A stretch of DNA of 64,000 bases from Coriobacteriia bacterium (GTDB taxonomy: Bacteria; Actinomycetota; Coriobacteriia; WRKU01; WQUG01), in NCBI GenBank assembly GCA_009779855.1, contig WRBC01000002.1, forward strand, positions 62,001 through 126,000. The letters run 5' to 3'. Shown here piece by piece: positions 57,731 through 64,000 of this stretch; the first letter of the stretch is position 1; every line of letters starts with the position of its first letter. The translations under genes were made by a program, and so were the position numbers. The notes beneath the pieces are model-generated. The model did no database searches and was not told where the DNA came from. It worked only from the letters and a program-made list of their open reading frames with translations.

Positions 57731-58495
57731 CTACCATGCGCGACCTAGTGTAGCTACGCGTACTTCTTGTGCGCCTGCCTTTAGTAGTGCTTGTGTGGCG
57801 GCTTCTGCTGTTGCGCCTGTGGTGAAAACATCATCAATAAGCAGGATTTTGCGGGGAAGAGGCGAATAATGATTCTGCGTGCTGGCACTGGTGTAGTCTT
57901 TTGCATTTATTTTGTCCATGATGCAGGTAAATTGTAGCGAGACCTCCTTTCGTTGCTTTCGGGAGAGCCCTCTTTGATCATGGTTGTCTAACTGTTTTTG
58001 ACGGACGAGCAGGGATATGGAGGGCAGATTCAGAAGGTGGGCAGAGCTGCACGCAAGCAGTTCCCCGTGATCAAATCCGCGTCGCTTCAGCGCTTCTTTT
58101 GTGGAGGGTATCCAGCAGGCTGCTTCTGCCCACGTCCCCCAGTTGTCTTGGATACACTTTGCTAAAAGAGTCCCGAGTAAACGGGCAAGTCTTCGCTCAT
58201 TCGCATCTTTGTATAGCACGATTGACCGTGCAAGTGAACCATCCAGTATGCCTAGGGAAAGCGCGGCAGTAAAGCTATATTCTGTTTCCCAGCACTCAGT
58301 GCAGGTTAGGGCTCCGTAAGGTCCTGCACATTTAGGACAGGCTTGTTCTTGTAGATAACTTTGTTGAAGGCTCTCTAGACATTGGGAGCACAGGAGGATT
58401 CCCTGTCTCTCGCATCCAGCACAGCGTGTAGGAGCGATGAGCTCCCCCAAAGCCATTCCTATACTTGAGTTTAAAACCCTACCTGCTAACTTCAT
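57731..58495 (-). CDS. comF: ComF-family phosphoribosyltransferase-like protein
   Basis: A 254-residue protein with an N-terminal zinc ribbon (CAGCERQGILLCSQC...CPKCAGPYGALTCTEC, about residues 23-72) and a type I PRTase domain with the PRPP loop ILLIDDVFTTGATAEAA (about 216-232). ComF is needed for DNA uptake in naturally competent bacteria and has other roles elsewhere. Its start is 32 bp from an 11-bp repeat array. Convergent with mtnA, 21 bp apart. Confidence 0.9.
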   Translation of the reverse strand: MKLAGRVLNSSIGMALGELIAPTRCAGCERQGILLCSQCLESLQQSYLQEQACPKCAGPYGALTCTECWETEYSFTAALSLGILDGSLARSIVLYKDANERRLARLLGTLLAKCIQDNWGTWAEAACWIPSTKEALKRRGFDHGELLACSSAHLLNLPSISLLVRQKQLDNHDQRGLSRKQRKEVSLQFTCIMDKINAKDYTSASTQNHYSPLPRKILLIDDVFTTGATAEAATQALLKAGAQEVRVATLGRAW

Positions 58496-58526
58496 GCTTT
58501 TATCCTAGCAAGCGACGATTCGAGCC

Positions 58527-58614
58527 TGATTAAGCTGTCAGTAAGTGTGCGTTAAGTCTTGATTAAAGCAGGATTAAGGCAAGGTTAAACGAGGATTAAG
58601 TCTTGATTCAGGGC
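58527..58614. repeat. Array of eight 11-bp direct repeats (consensus tGATTAAGnnn)
   Basis: Eight consecutive 11-mers from 58527 share a TTAA (or near) core at exact 11-bp spacing: tgattaagctg, tcagtaagtgt, gcgttaagtct, tgattaaagca, ggattaaggca, aggttaaacga, ggattaagtct, tgattcagggc. The core lies at 58530, 58541 (degenerate), 58552, 58563, 58574, 58585, 58596 and 58607 (degenerate). One-helical-turn repeats are the usual target of OmpR/PhoB-type response regulators. Located upstream of comF (minus strand) and of the structured RNA. Confidence 0.7.
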
Positions 58615-58629
58615 GTCTTTAACTATTTC

Positions 58630-58653
58630 AAAGCGGTCGAATTCGACCGCTTT
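58630..58653. promoter_or_regulatory. 24-bp perfect palindrome
   Basis: AAAGCGGTCGAATTCGACCGCTTT is its own reverse complement across all 24 bases. No T-run follows on either strand, so an operator or a small hairpin is more likely than a classical terminator. It lies between the repeat array and the structured RNA. Confidence 0.55.
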
Positions 58654-58699
58654 ACACTATCTTTAATTGGCTTCAAAGGTGATTTCTGTCCAATGAGTG

Positions 58700-58705
58700 T
58701 ATAAT
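58700..58705 (+). promoter_or_regulatory. -10 element (TATAAT) of the structured RNA
   Basis: A perfect TATAAT placed so that transcription would begin at about 58711-58713, which coincides with the first base pairs of the RNA's closing helix. No good -35 is visible at normal spacing, so an activator may be needed. Confidence 0.55.
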
Positions 58706-58711
58706 TGCTCT

Positions 58712-58984
58712 GCCTTCGCGCGGGTCTGTGGTTGCGTTTGTTTTGCTGGGCAAGACAAGTTAGTTCATAGGTAGGTGCGGCCGAAAGAACCCACGTAAGC
58801 ACATCACTCGACAGGAGGATGTGTGAGCATGGCGCACCTTAGGGGTAAGTCGTACCGTCTGCAGTCTGGCATATGTCAGGTAAACGGGCGAGAGGACTAG
58901 TCGTGAGATAGTATCAAGCTAACGTCCCGGTACGCGAGTGTGGGGTCAAAGATCAGGTCAGCCGCGCGAAGGTATTCTTTATTA
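58712..58984 (+). ncRNA. Structured non-coding RNA, candidate raiA-motif RNA
   Basis: An apparently non-coding stretch of about 260-270 nt bounded by an 11-bp closing helix, CCTTCGCGCGG (58713-58723) with CCGCGCGAAGG (58962-58972), followed by ATTCTTTATT. Inner helices are readable: AGGTGCG with CGCACCT, CACATC with GATGTG, and CGTACCG with CGGTACG. A consensus -10 sits just upstream. It does not match tmRNA, RNase P RNA, 6S or SRP RNA by their core motifs. The raiA-motif RNA of Firmicutes and Actinomycetota is, as I recall, often beside raiA or comFC genes; the divergent comF neighbour fits. Confidence 0.55.
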
Positions 58985-59257
58985 CCCTAGCCTGATATCA
59001 GTTTAGTCTGCATTAGCTCAGCCTTCATTCATTATTTAACCTACATCAATTAGCATGCCTGAATCGTTTTGCTTTGTGTTTTCTTGTTGCATAAAATTTT
59101 AGATAAACGCATAAAACTACATATAACAAAATGTGAAATGTATATTTAAGCAAAAAATTGCACTCAAATTAAAATTGTGGAAGAATACTATACCTATGAA
59201 GTAGAAAATAAGGCACAGCGCCATGTTGTGTCATCAGCTGTACGAAAGGTGTGAATC
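58985..59257. other. AT-rich intergenic leader of the amino-acid ABC transporter
   Basis: A strongly AT-rich stretch (notably 59041-59200) with no open frame. It should hold the promoter of the downstream ABC operon, but I could not identify a -35/-10 pair with confidence. GCATAAAA occurs twice nearly (59090-59120). The ribosome site of the next gene is GAAAGGTGTG. Confidence 0.4.
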
Positions 59258-60121
59258 ATGAAAAAGCGTTTACTTATGCTAAGCCTTGCTGCAATCCTTG
59301 TGCTTTCTGCATTTGTTCTTGTGGGATGTAACCAAGAAGAGGAAGCCCCTGACCTGGATGCAGGGTCAGACAGTAATGTTGAGACTCATATCGCCCTTGC
59401 CGATGTGGTTAGCGGGGATGGTTTAACTATAACGGTTGCTACTGAGCCTACGTATCCTCCCTTCCAGTCTAGGGAAGGCGGCGAAGTTGTTGGGTTTGAC
59501 ATTGACCTAGTCAAGGCAATCGCTGAAGAGCTAGGCGCAGAAGTTGAGTTCACTTTCCTTGAGTGGGACGCACTTCTTACAGCACTTAGTGCAGACAGTC
59601 GTGACTTTGATTTTGCTGCAAGCGCTATGACGATTAGACCAGACCGTGCAGAGACAATCCTCTTTTCAGATCCTTACTTTGTGTCTGTCCAGGCTTTAGC
59701 TGTTCCTTCGGATTCAAGTGTAAATTCCATAGCCGATGTAGGTGAAGGCTTTAGGGTTGCCGTGCAAAACGGTACGACAGGACACATCTTCGCTACTGAA
59801 AACCTAGAAGAGAAGGGTGCGGTTGTAAGACCGTATCAAGGCGGTCAGGAATGTTTTCTTGCCCTAGCATCAGGGGAGGTTGATGGCGTTATCATCGACC
59901 TTCCTGTAGCAGTTAACCAGGCTGCGCTGGGTGACTTTGACTTGAAGACTATTTTGATTCCTCAGGCAGACCAAGAGCACTTTGGCCTAGCGTTTGGCAA
60001 GAGCAGAACTGACCTTGCCTATGCAGTTAATGATGCCCTGGCAGCTATTATTGCCGATGGAACCTATGCAGAGATTTATGCACGCTGGATTGATGCAGAC
60101 AACGATCCTGTAATGCCATAG
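59258..60121 (+). CDS. Polar amino-acid ABC transporter substrate-binding lipoprotein
   Basis: A 287-residue lipoprotein with a signal peptide and a lipobox (LVGC, Cys near residue 24). The SBP family 3 fold shows ATEPTYPPFQSREGGEVVGFDIDLVKAIAEELG (about residues 67-100), FDFAASAMTIRPDRAETILFSDPYF and VDGVIIDLPVA. It binds a polar amino acid such as glutamine, arginine or cystine; the exact ligand is unclear. First gene of a three-gene importer operon. Confidence 0.92.
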   Translation: MKKRLLMLSLAAILVLSAFVLVGCNQEEEAPDLDAGSDSNVETHIALADVVSGDGLTITVATEPTYPPFQSREGGEVVGFDIDLVKAIAEELGAEVEFTFLEWDALLTALSADSRDFDFAASAMTIRPDRAETILFSDPYFVSVQALAVPSDSSVNSIADVGEGFRVAVQNGTTGHIFATENLEEKGAVVRPYQGGQECFLALASGEVDGVIIDLPVAVNQAALGDFDLKTILIPQADQEHFGLAFGKSRTDLAYAVNDALAAIIADGTYAEIYARWIDADNDPVMP

Positions 60122-60137
60122 GAGAATACTTCTTACC

Positions 60138-60983
60138 ATGTGGACTAATTTTGTTGAGTGGTGGGAATCCTTCTCTATCCTGCGGGTGTTCTTTTCACCT
60201 ACAGTAGCTATAGAGACGTTTCCCATTGTGTTACAAGGATTTCCCATCACTTTGGTTCTTGGGTTTGTGGGCTTTGCTCTAGCTATTCCCGTTGGACTTG
60301 CTCTGGCGTTCATGAAAATGAGCAAGGTTGCCCCCTTGCGCTGGGTTGCAACTGTTTACGTTGATATTATTAGAGGAACGCCCCTGTTACTGCAGATTCT
60401 TATTATCTACATGGGGCTTCCTCTTATCCCTGCTTTTCAGGCGGCAATGGAGCCCTTTGCGGATGTTTCTGTGCTAGGTGTTCCTTTTTCTGCTTGGTTT
60501 CGCGCTTTCCTGATTTTGTCCGCAAATTCTGCTGCCTATCTGGCAGAAATTTTCAGAGCAGGCATTCAGTCTATTCCAAAAGGTCAAATGGAAGCGGCTA
60601 GATCTTTGGGAATGCGGATTCCGGCAGCCATGGCCTTTGTTATCCTTCCGCAGACAATTAGGCGTATTCTTCCGACCTGTATGTCGGAGTTTATCCTACT
60701 ATTGAAAGATACGGCCCTCTTTGCCATGGTGGCAATGGGTGAAGTTATGTTACAGGCGCGTGTTGAGTCCGCTCGCGTGTTTAATATGACGCCTCTTACG
60801 GTTGCTGCGATATTTTATCTGATTGTGACCATCCCTGCTGGTAGAATGGTTGCTAGGCTAGAAAACAAGTTAGCGGAGCAAGATTCAGGAGCGGCGCAGC
60901 CAGGCAAGCGTAGCCCGCGTCTTAATGTTCCCTCGACTCATGTAGTTAGCCACAGGGAAAATACTATGCAGGACGTTAGGTAA
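60138..60983 (+). CDS. Polar amino-acid ABC transporter permease (HisM/GlnP family)
   Basis: A 281-residue inner-membrane permease with about five helices. The cytoplasmic EAA loop is [19 protein letters not shown] (about residues 144-162), typical of the His/Glu/Gln family, and [18 protein letters not shown] marks the periplasmic-side segment. The C-terminal 40 residues are hydrophilic and longer than usual. It follows the binding protein by 16 bp. Confidence 0.92.
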   Translation: MWTNFVEWWESFSILRVFFSPTVAIETFPIVLQGFPITLVLGFVGFALAIPVGLALAFMKMSKVAPLRWVATVYVDIIRGTPLLLQILIIYMGLPLIPAFQAAMEPFADVSVLGVPFSAWFRAFLILSANSAAYLAEIFRAGIQSIPKGQMEAARSLGMRIPAAMAFVILPQTIRRILPTCMSEFILLLKDTALFAMVAMGEVMLQARVESARVFNMTPLTVAAIFYLIVTIPAGRMVARLENKLAEQDSGAAQPGKRSPRLNVPSTHVVSHRENTMQDVR

Positions 60984-60988
60984 CCGCC

Positions 60989-61729
60989 ATGAGCGAAGCA
61001 ATTGTAAAAATAAGAAATCTCAAAAAAACCTTTGGCAGCGAAGAGGTGCTACACAACATCAATCTTGAAGTTGATAAAGGTGAAGTTGTCTGTGTGCTAG
61101 GACCTTCAGGTAGCGGCAAGTCCACTATGCTGCGCTGCATTAACCTATTAGAGGTGCCCACCTCTGGTGAGGTTTGGGTGAATGATACTCAGGTTAATGC
61201 AAAGGGCACTGACATCAATAAGGCACGCGAACATCTGGGTATGGTTTTCCAGCAGTTCAACCTTTTTCCTCATAAGACTGCACAGGGCAATGTCGAGCTT
61301 GCTTTGCGTAAAGTGCGCAAGATGTCAAAAGAAGAAGCTAGCTCTATCGCCAAAGAGCAATTAGAACGTGTAGGTCTGGCAGAACGTGCAGATTTTTATC
61401 CTAGCCAACTTTCTGGTGGCCAGCAGCAGCGCGTGGCCATCGCACGAGCACTCGCCATGGAGCCTACCGTTATGCTGTTTGATGAAGTTACTTCAGCACT
61501 TGATCCAGAGCTTGTTCGTGATGTTCTTAATGTTATGCGTGATCTTGCGCAGGCAGGCATGACCATGATAGTGGTGACTCACGAAATGGGGTTTGCTCGT
61601 GATGTGGCAGACCGTGTGGTATTTATGGATGGCGGATCAGTTATCGAAGAAGGGTCTCCTGAAGACATCTTTGAAAATCCAAAAAATGAACGTACAAAGG
61701 ACTTCCTGGGTCACTTAAGCGAATCATAG
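60989..61729 (+). CDS. Polar amino-acid ABC transporter ATP-binding protein (GlnQ family)
   Basis: A 246-residue ATPase with Walker [12 protein letters not shown] (about residue 35), Q-loop [10 protein letters not shown], signature [18 protein letters not shown] (about 138-155), Walker [14 protein letters not shown] and H-loop VVTHEM. Completes the importer operon; starts 5 bp after the permease. Confidence 0.95.
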   Translation: MSEAIVKIRNLKKTFGSEEVLHNINLEVDKGEVVCVLGPSGSGKSTMLRCINLLEVPTSGEVWVNDTQVNAKGTDINKAREHLGMVFQQFNLFPHKTAQGNVELALRKVRKMSKEEASSIAKEQLERVGLAERADFYPSQLSGGQQQRVAIARALAMEPTVMLFDEVTSALDPELVRDVLNVMRDLAQAGMTMIVVTHEMGFARDVADRVVFMDGGSVIEEGSPEDIFENPKNERTKDFLGHLSES

Positions 61730-61731
61730 TT

Positions 61732-62682
61732 TTGATTTCACCTAACAATAAGCCTGGCAAGTTGAATAAGCCTGAACTTTTAGCACCCGCTGGAAGTATG
61801 GAGGCTTTAAAGCTCGCTATTGACTGTGGGGCGGATGCTATCTACGGCTCTGGGATGAGTTTCGGTTTGCGTTATAATGCAAAGAATTTCTCTCTTACTG
61901 ATTTGCGTAAAGCGGTAGAGTATGCCCATGGTCGGCAACGCCGATTCTACCTTGCGGTCAATGCACTTATTCACGAGTCAGATCTTGCCTCGCTAAAAGA
62001 ATATCTTCTTGCGGCAGGGGAGACGGGCATTGATGCCTTTATTATTTCTGACCTAGGTGCAGCAGTCTTAGCAAGAGAGGCTGCCCCGCATGTTGCGCTG
62101 CACGTTAGTACTCAAGCTAGTGTCGCGAATTCTGCTAGTGCAGAAGCATGGCATGAAATTGGAGCAAGACGCATTATCGCAGCGCGCGAGCTATCCCTGC
62201 GTGAGCTAGCCGAGATGAAGAAGGATATGCCGACTGACATGGAGCTTGAAGTTTTTGTTCATGGGGCGCAGTGTATGGCTGTAAGTGGGCGTTGCATCAT
62301 TAGCAATTATCTTGCACATCGTGATGCAAATAAAGGTCAGTGTGCTCACAGTTGTCGCTGGGATTATCAGTTGGTAGAGAAAAAGCGCCCCAATGAGTAT
62401 CTGCCTGTGATTGAGGAGGATGGTCATACCTCAATCTTTAGCCCCTATGACCTTAATATGATTGAACACCTTGATGACCTTGTCTCTGCAGGGATTGATA
62501 GTTTCAAAATTGAGGGACGAACTAAAGGCGTCAACTATATCTCTACTGTCGTCTCAGCCTATCGCGCAGTCCTGGACGGGGAAGAGGCAAAGCAGTATGT
62601 TGAAGGACTCCGCGCTCAGACCCCGCGTCCCCAGGGAACGGGGTTCTATTATGGCTATCCGCAGCAAAATTATCGTAACTAA
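61732..62682 (+). CDS. U32 family peptidase (TrhP/YegQ-like), short form
   Basis: A 316-residue radical-associated U32 protein. Motifs: KPELLAPAGSMEALKLAIDCGADAIYG near the N-terminus, and FVHGAQCMAVSGRCIIS (about residue 178) with CAHSCRWDY (about 205), the Cys set of the family. It ends at GFYYGYPQQNYRN, near the point where longer members (about 400-450 residues) add a C-terminal domain. Relatives modify tRNA (TrhP hydroxylation) or act as proteases. TTG start at 61732, without a clear ribosome site, 2 bp after the ABC gene. Confidence 0.88.
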   Translation: MISPNNKPGKLNKPELLAPAGSMEALKLAIDCGADAIYGSGMSFGLRYNAKNFSLTDLRKAVEYAHGRQRRFYLAVNALIHESDLASLKEYLLAAGETGIDAFIISDLGAAVLAREAAPHVALHVSTQASVANSASAEAWHEIGARRIIAARELSLRELAEMKKDMPTDMELEVFVHGAQCMAVSGRCIISNYLAHRDANKGQCAHSCRWDYQLVEKKRPNEYLPVIEEDGHTSIFSPYDLNMIEHLDDLVSAGIDSFKIEGRTKGVNYISTVVSAYRAVLDGEEAKQYVEGLRAQTPRPQGTGFYYGYPQQNYRN

Positions 62683-63353
62683 AGAATGATTTCTTTAAGC
62701 TGGGAAGTGCCTGTATTTCCGCCAGGACAGACAAAGAGTCGCTCTGTCGCTGGGCCTACGAATAGAAATGACGATTTTTGTTTAGGGTTAATGAGGCCTG
62801 CTTCAAAAAGCTGCGTGTGAAAGCTCTGAGCAATGTCAAGGTTTAGTTCGCTCAGTTGCTGGTCTTCTCGGAATGTTAATTTGAGATATGCCTCTGTGGG
62901 GAAGGGAGCTGTGTGGTCAAGGCTTCTATCGCTGTCTTGAATGTGCTGCACTTCAGAATAACCATTAGAGAAGCTGCTTCTGGTAGGTAAATCGTAATGA
63001 ATACTTCCTGCTATAGAGCTCTCTGCTCCGAAAACTTGAGGGAGTATTTCTGCTAGCTTAACGCCTGCTGCCCTTTCCAATTTAGCTGCAGCTATCCGGT
63101 CTTTTTGACCACCAATTCTCTCGCTGATAGTGACTGTTGGTTCTTTACTAAAATCATTCTTTCTAGCATGGGTTATCTGTTCTTTTTGTTGGTCTGAACC
63201 TAGGGTCATTTGGCTTACGGCAGACTGAGTGTAAAAGATTATGAGCGCCGAGGCTAGCAAAATAACTATCAAACATCCGAGCATCATGAATTTTTTAATG
63301 GTTGGGGAGGGTAGAAAGTCTTTCTTGTTCATGTCTTTATTTTTGCGCTTCAT
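62679..63353 (-). CDS. Membrane-anchored protein of unknown function in a surface-protein locus
   Basis: A protein of about 224 residues with a lysine-rich N-terminus (1-20), one membrane helix (about 25-47, FMMLGCLIVILLASALIIFYTQ) and an extracytoplasmic domain of about 175 residues. No known domain is recognised. ATG 63353 has AAGGAG 7 nt upstream; an upstream in-frame start at 63386 lacks one. The end overlaps the U32 gene by 4 bp on the opposite strand. The start overlaps the end of the sortase-anchored protein, so both form one operon. Confidence 0.7.
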   Translation of the reverse strand: MKRKNKDMNKKDFLPSPTIKKFMMLGCLIVILLASALIIFYTQSAVSQMTLGSDQQKEQITHARKNDFSKEPTVTISERIGGQKDRIAAAKLERAAGVKLAEILPQVFGAESSIAGSIHYDLPTRSSFSNGYSEVQHIQDSDRSLDHTAPFPTEAYLKLTFREDQQLSELNLDIAQSFHTQLFEAGLINPKQKSSFLFVGPATERLFVCPGGNTGTSQLKEIIL

Positions 63354-64000
63354 GTTTTTTCTCCTTATCTCTTTTCCTAACAGCAAGCTCTAGCAGTGCA
63401 AAGACCCCTGCGCACGCTGCTGCCAGTGCCAAGGCAAACCAAAATCCTCCATTATTTTGATCTCCTGTTTTTGGGGAATGCGGTATAAGCGAACCGCCTT
63501 TTTCCTGGGTATTCTCCGTACTTATTTTGCTGTTCGTATTGGGGCTAGTATTCAATGCCAAAGGGTTATCTTTGTCGTTTTTGGAGGTGTCTCTAATGCT
63601 CTCCCGGGAAGTCTCGTCTCCAGTGTTCCTGTTACCGTCCTCATGCGTAAAGGAGTCAATAAGGCGCGTCTCTACCTTATCCCTGTCATCATCTTTGAGG
63701 TTAATGTTGCGTGTGATATGTGAACTGGCAGAATTTAAGATGATATTTTCTAGACCTGTTTCAGGGTCATACTTCTCTATAGGATGCGGACAGTAGACTA
63801 GATAGGATAGAGGAGCAAGACCAGCAGCGTTGGCAGACTCTTCACTGTAGAAGCGATCATCTATCTCTGGGTTCCACTCATTATCATTTTTACTCGTGAA
63901 TCCTTTTTCTACCCGTCCGTACTCTAGCTTAATCGCTGTAACATGTTCATTGTCTTCTAGATTTAGGTCTGATACGGCCAGTCGCAGTCTCTTGCCTGCA
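63337..64000 (-). CDS. C-terminal part of a sortase-anchored surface protein (truncated by the window)
   Basis: The minus-strand frame is open from 63337 to the window edge, so the gene begins outside. About 221 C-terminal residues are readable: a mixed segment, a Ser/Thr/Asp/Asn-rich linker, then a cell-wall sorting signal SPKTGD, a hydrophobic helix (FWFALALAAACAGVFALLEL) and a positively charged tail (RKRDKEKK). SPKTG is an LPXTG variant. It overlaps the next gene on this strand by 17 bp. Confidence 0.85.
   Translation of the reverse strand, partial: AGKRLRLAVSDLNLEDNEHVTAIKLEYGRVEKGFTSKNDNEWNPEIDDRFYSEESANAAGLAPLSYLVYCPHPIEKYDPETGLENIILNSASSHITRNINLKDDDRDKVETRLIDSFTHEDGNRNTGDETSRESIRDTSKNDKDNPLALNTSPNTNSKISTENTQEKGGSLIPHSPKTGDQNNGGFWFALALAAACAGVFALLELAVRKRDKEKKHEAQK

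Noticed and set aside
58712-58984. SRP RNA, tmRNA or RNase P RNA
   Set aside because: The late CAGGTCAG resembles SRP RNA, but the GGAAGGAAGCAG apical motif is missing. There is no tRNA-like 3' end for tmRNA and no GAGGAAAGTCC of RNase P RNA.
59158-59195. Promoter pair TTGCAC with TACTAT before the ABC transporter
   Set aside because: The spacer is about 22 bp, too long for a normal sigma-70 promoter.

Overview
The window reads as one continuous stretch of chromosome from an anaerobic, monoderm, moderate-GC bacterium. I place it most likely in the Actinomycetota class Coriobacteriia. The pointers are a DivIVA/Wag31-type protein, an LCP (LytR-CpsA-Psr) wall ligase with a LytR_C domain, murA directly after an F-type ATP synthase operon, a sortase-type surface protein (SPKTG signal), TTG/GTG starts, a bacterial group 3b [NiFe]-hydrogenase and an aldo/keto reductase with a ferredoxin-like tail. 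This placement is inference; no rRNA gene is present. I see no insertion sequence, prophage, integrase or CRISPR array.

Layout. 1-3.6 kb: end of a phosphate (pst) operon, then a TDT-family carrier translationally coupled to an NMT1-like lipoprotein. 3.7-13.8 kb: tRNA-Asn, an ABC-F ATPase, deoB, an M50 protease, a flavin oxidoreductase, an EamA transporter, upp, trpS and the scpA-scpB-rluB cluster. 13.9-17.2 kb (minus strand): an EF-G paralogue followed by an Fe-S aldo/keto reductase. 17.4-23.7 kb: a TPR membrane protein, ndk and a four-gene hydBGDA [NiFe]-hydrogenase operon. 23.7-26 kb (minus): a large SpoIID/LytB-domain exported protein. 26.2-36.3 kb: an unknown protein, a NAD synthetase lacking the amidase domain, a GNAT enzyme, two unrelated aldolases, rsgA, prmC, a TsaC-like protein, rpiB, glyA, a dCMP-deaminase-like protein and a WecA/TagO-like transferase. 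36.3-48.2 kb: galE, the complete ATP synthase operon, murA, LCP and divIVA. 48.2-51 kb (minus): a gamma-glutamylcysteine synthetase coupled to an ATP-grasp ligase. 51.1-57.7 kb: a DUF5684-like membrane protein, ileS, lspA, rluD and mtnA. 57.7-59.3 kb: comF (minus), then a 762-bp gene-free stretch holding an 11-bp repeat array, a perfect palindrome and a structured RNA of about 270 nt. 59.3-62.7 kb: a polar amino-acid ABC transporter and a U32 peptidase. 62.7-64 kb (minus): a membrane-anchored protein and the C-terminus of a sortase-anchored surface protein.

How it fits together. The genes suggest a fermentative anaerobe disposing of reductant through a soluble NAD(P)-linked hydrogenase, coupling protons through a pared-down F1Fo ATP synthase (short delta and epsilon subunits), and salvaging nucleosides and methylthioribose. 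The most unusual points are: the truncated delta and epsilon subunits; a hydrogenase large subunit that ends exactly at the usual maturation cleavage site, with an Asp replacing a proximal-cluster Cys in the small subunit; a thiol-ligase operon in which an ATP-grasp enzyme of another type stands in the place of GshB; the comF-adjacent repeat array and structured RNA (candidate raiA motif); and a WecA-like gene whose first membrane helix lies upstream of any ATG/GTG/TTG.
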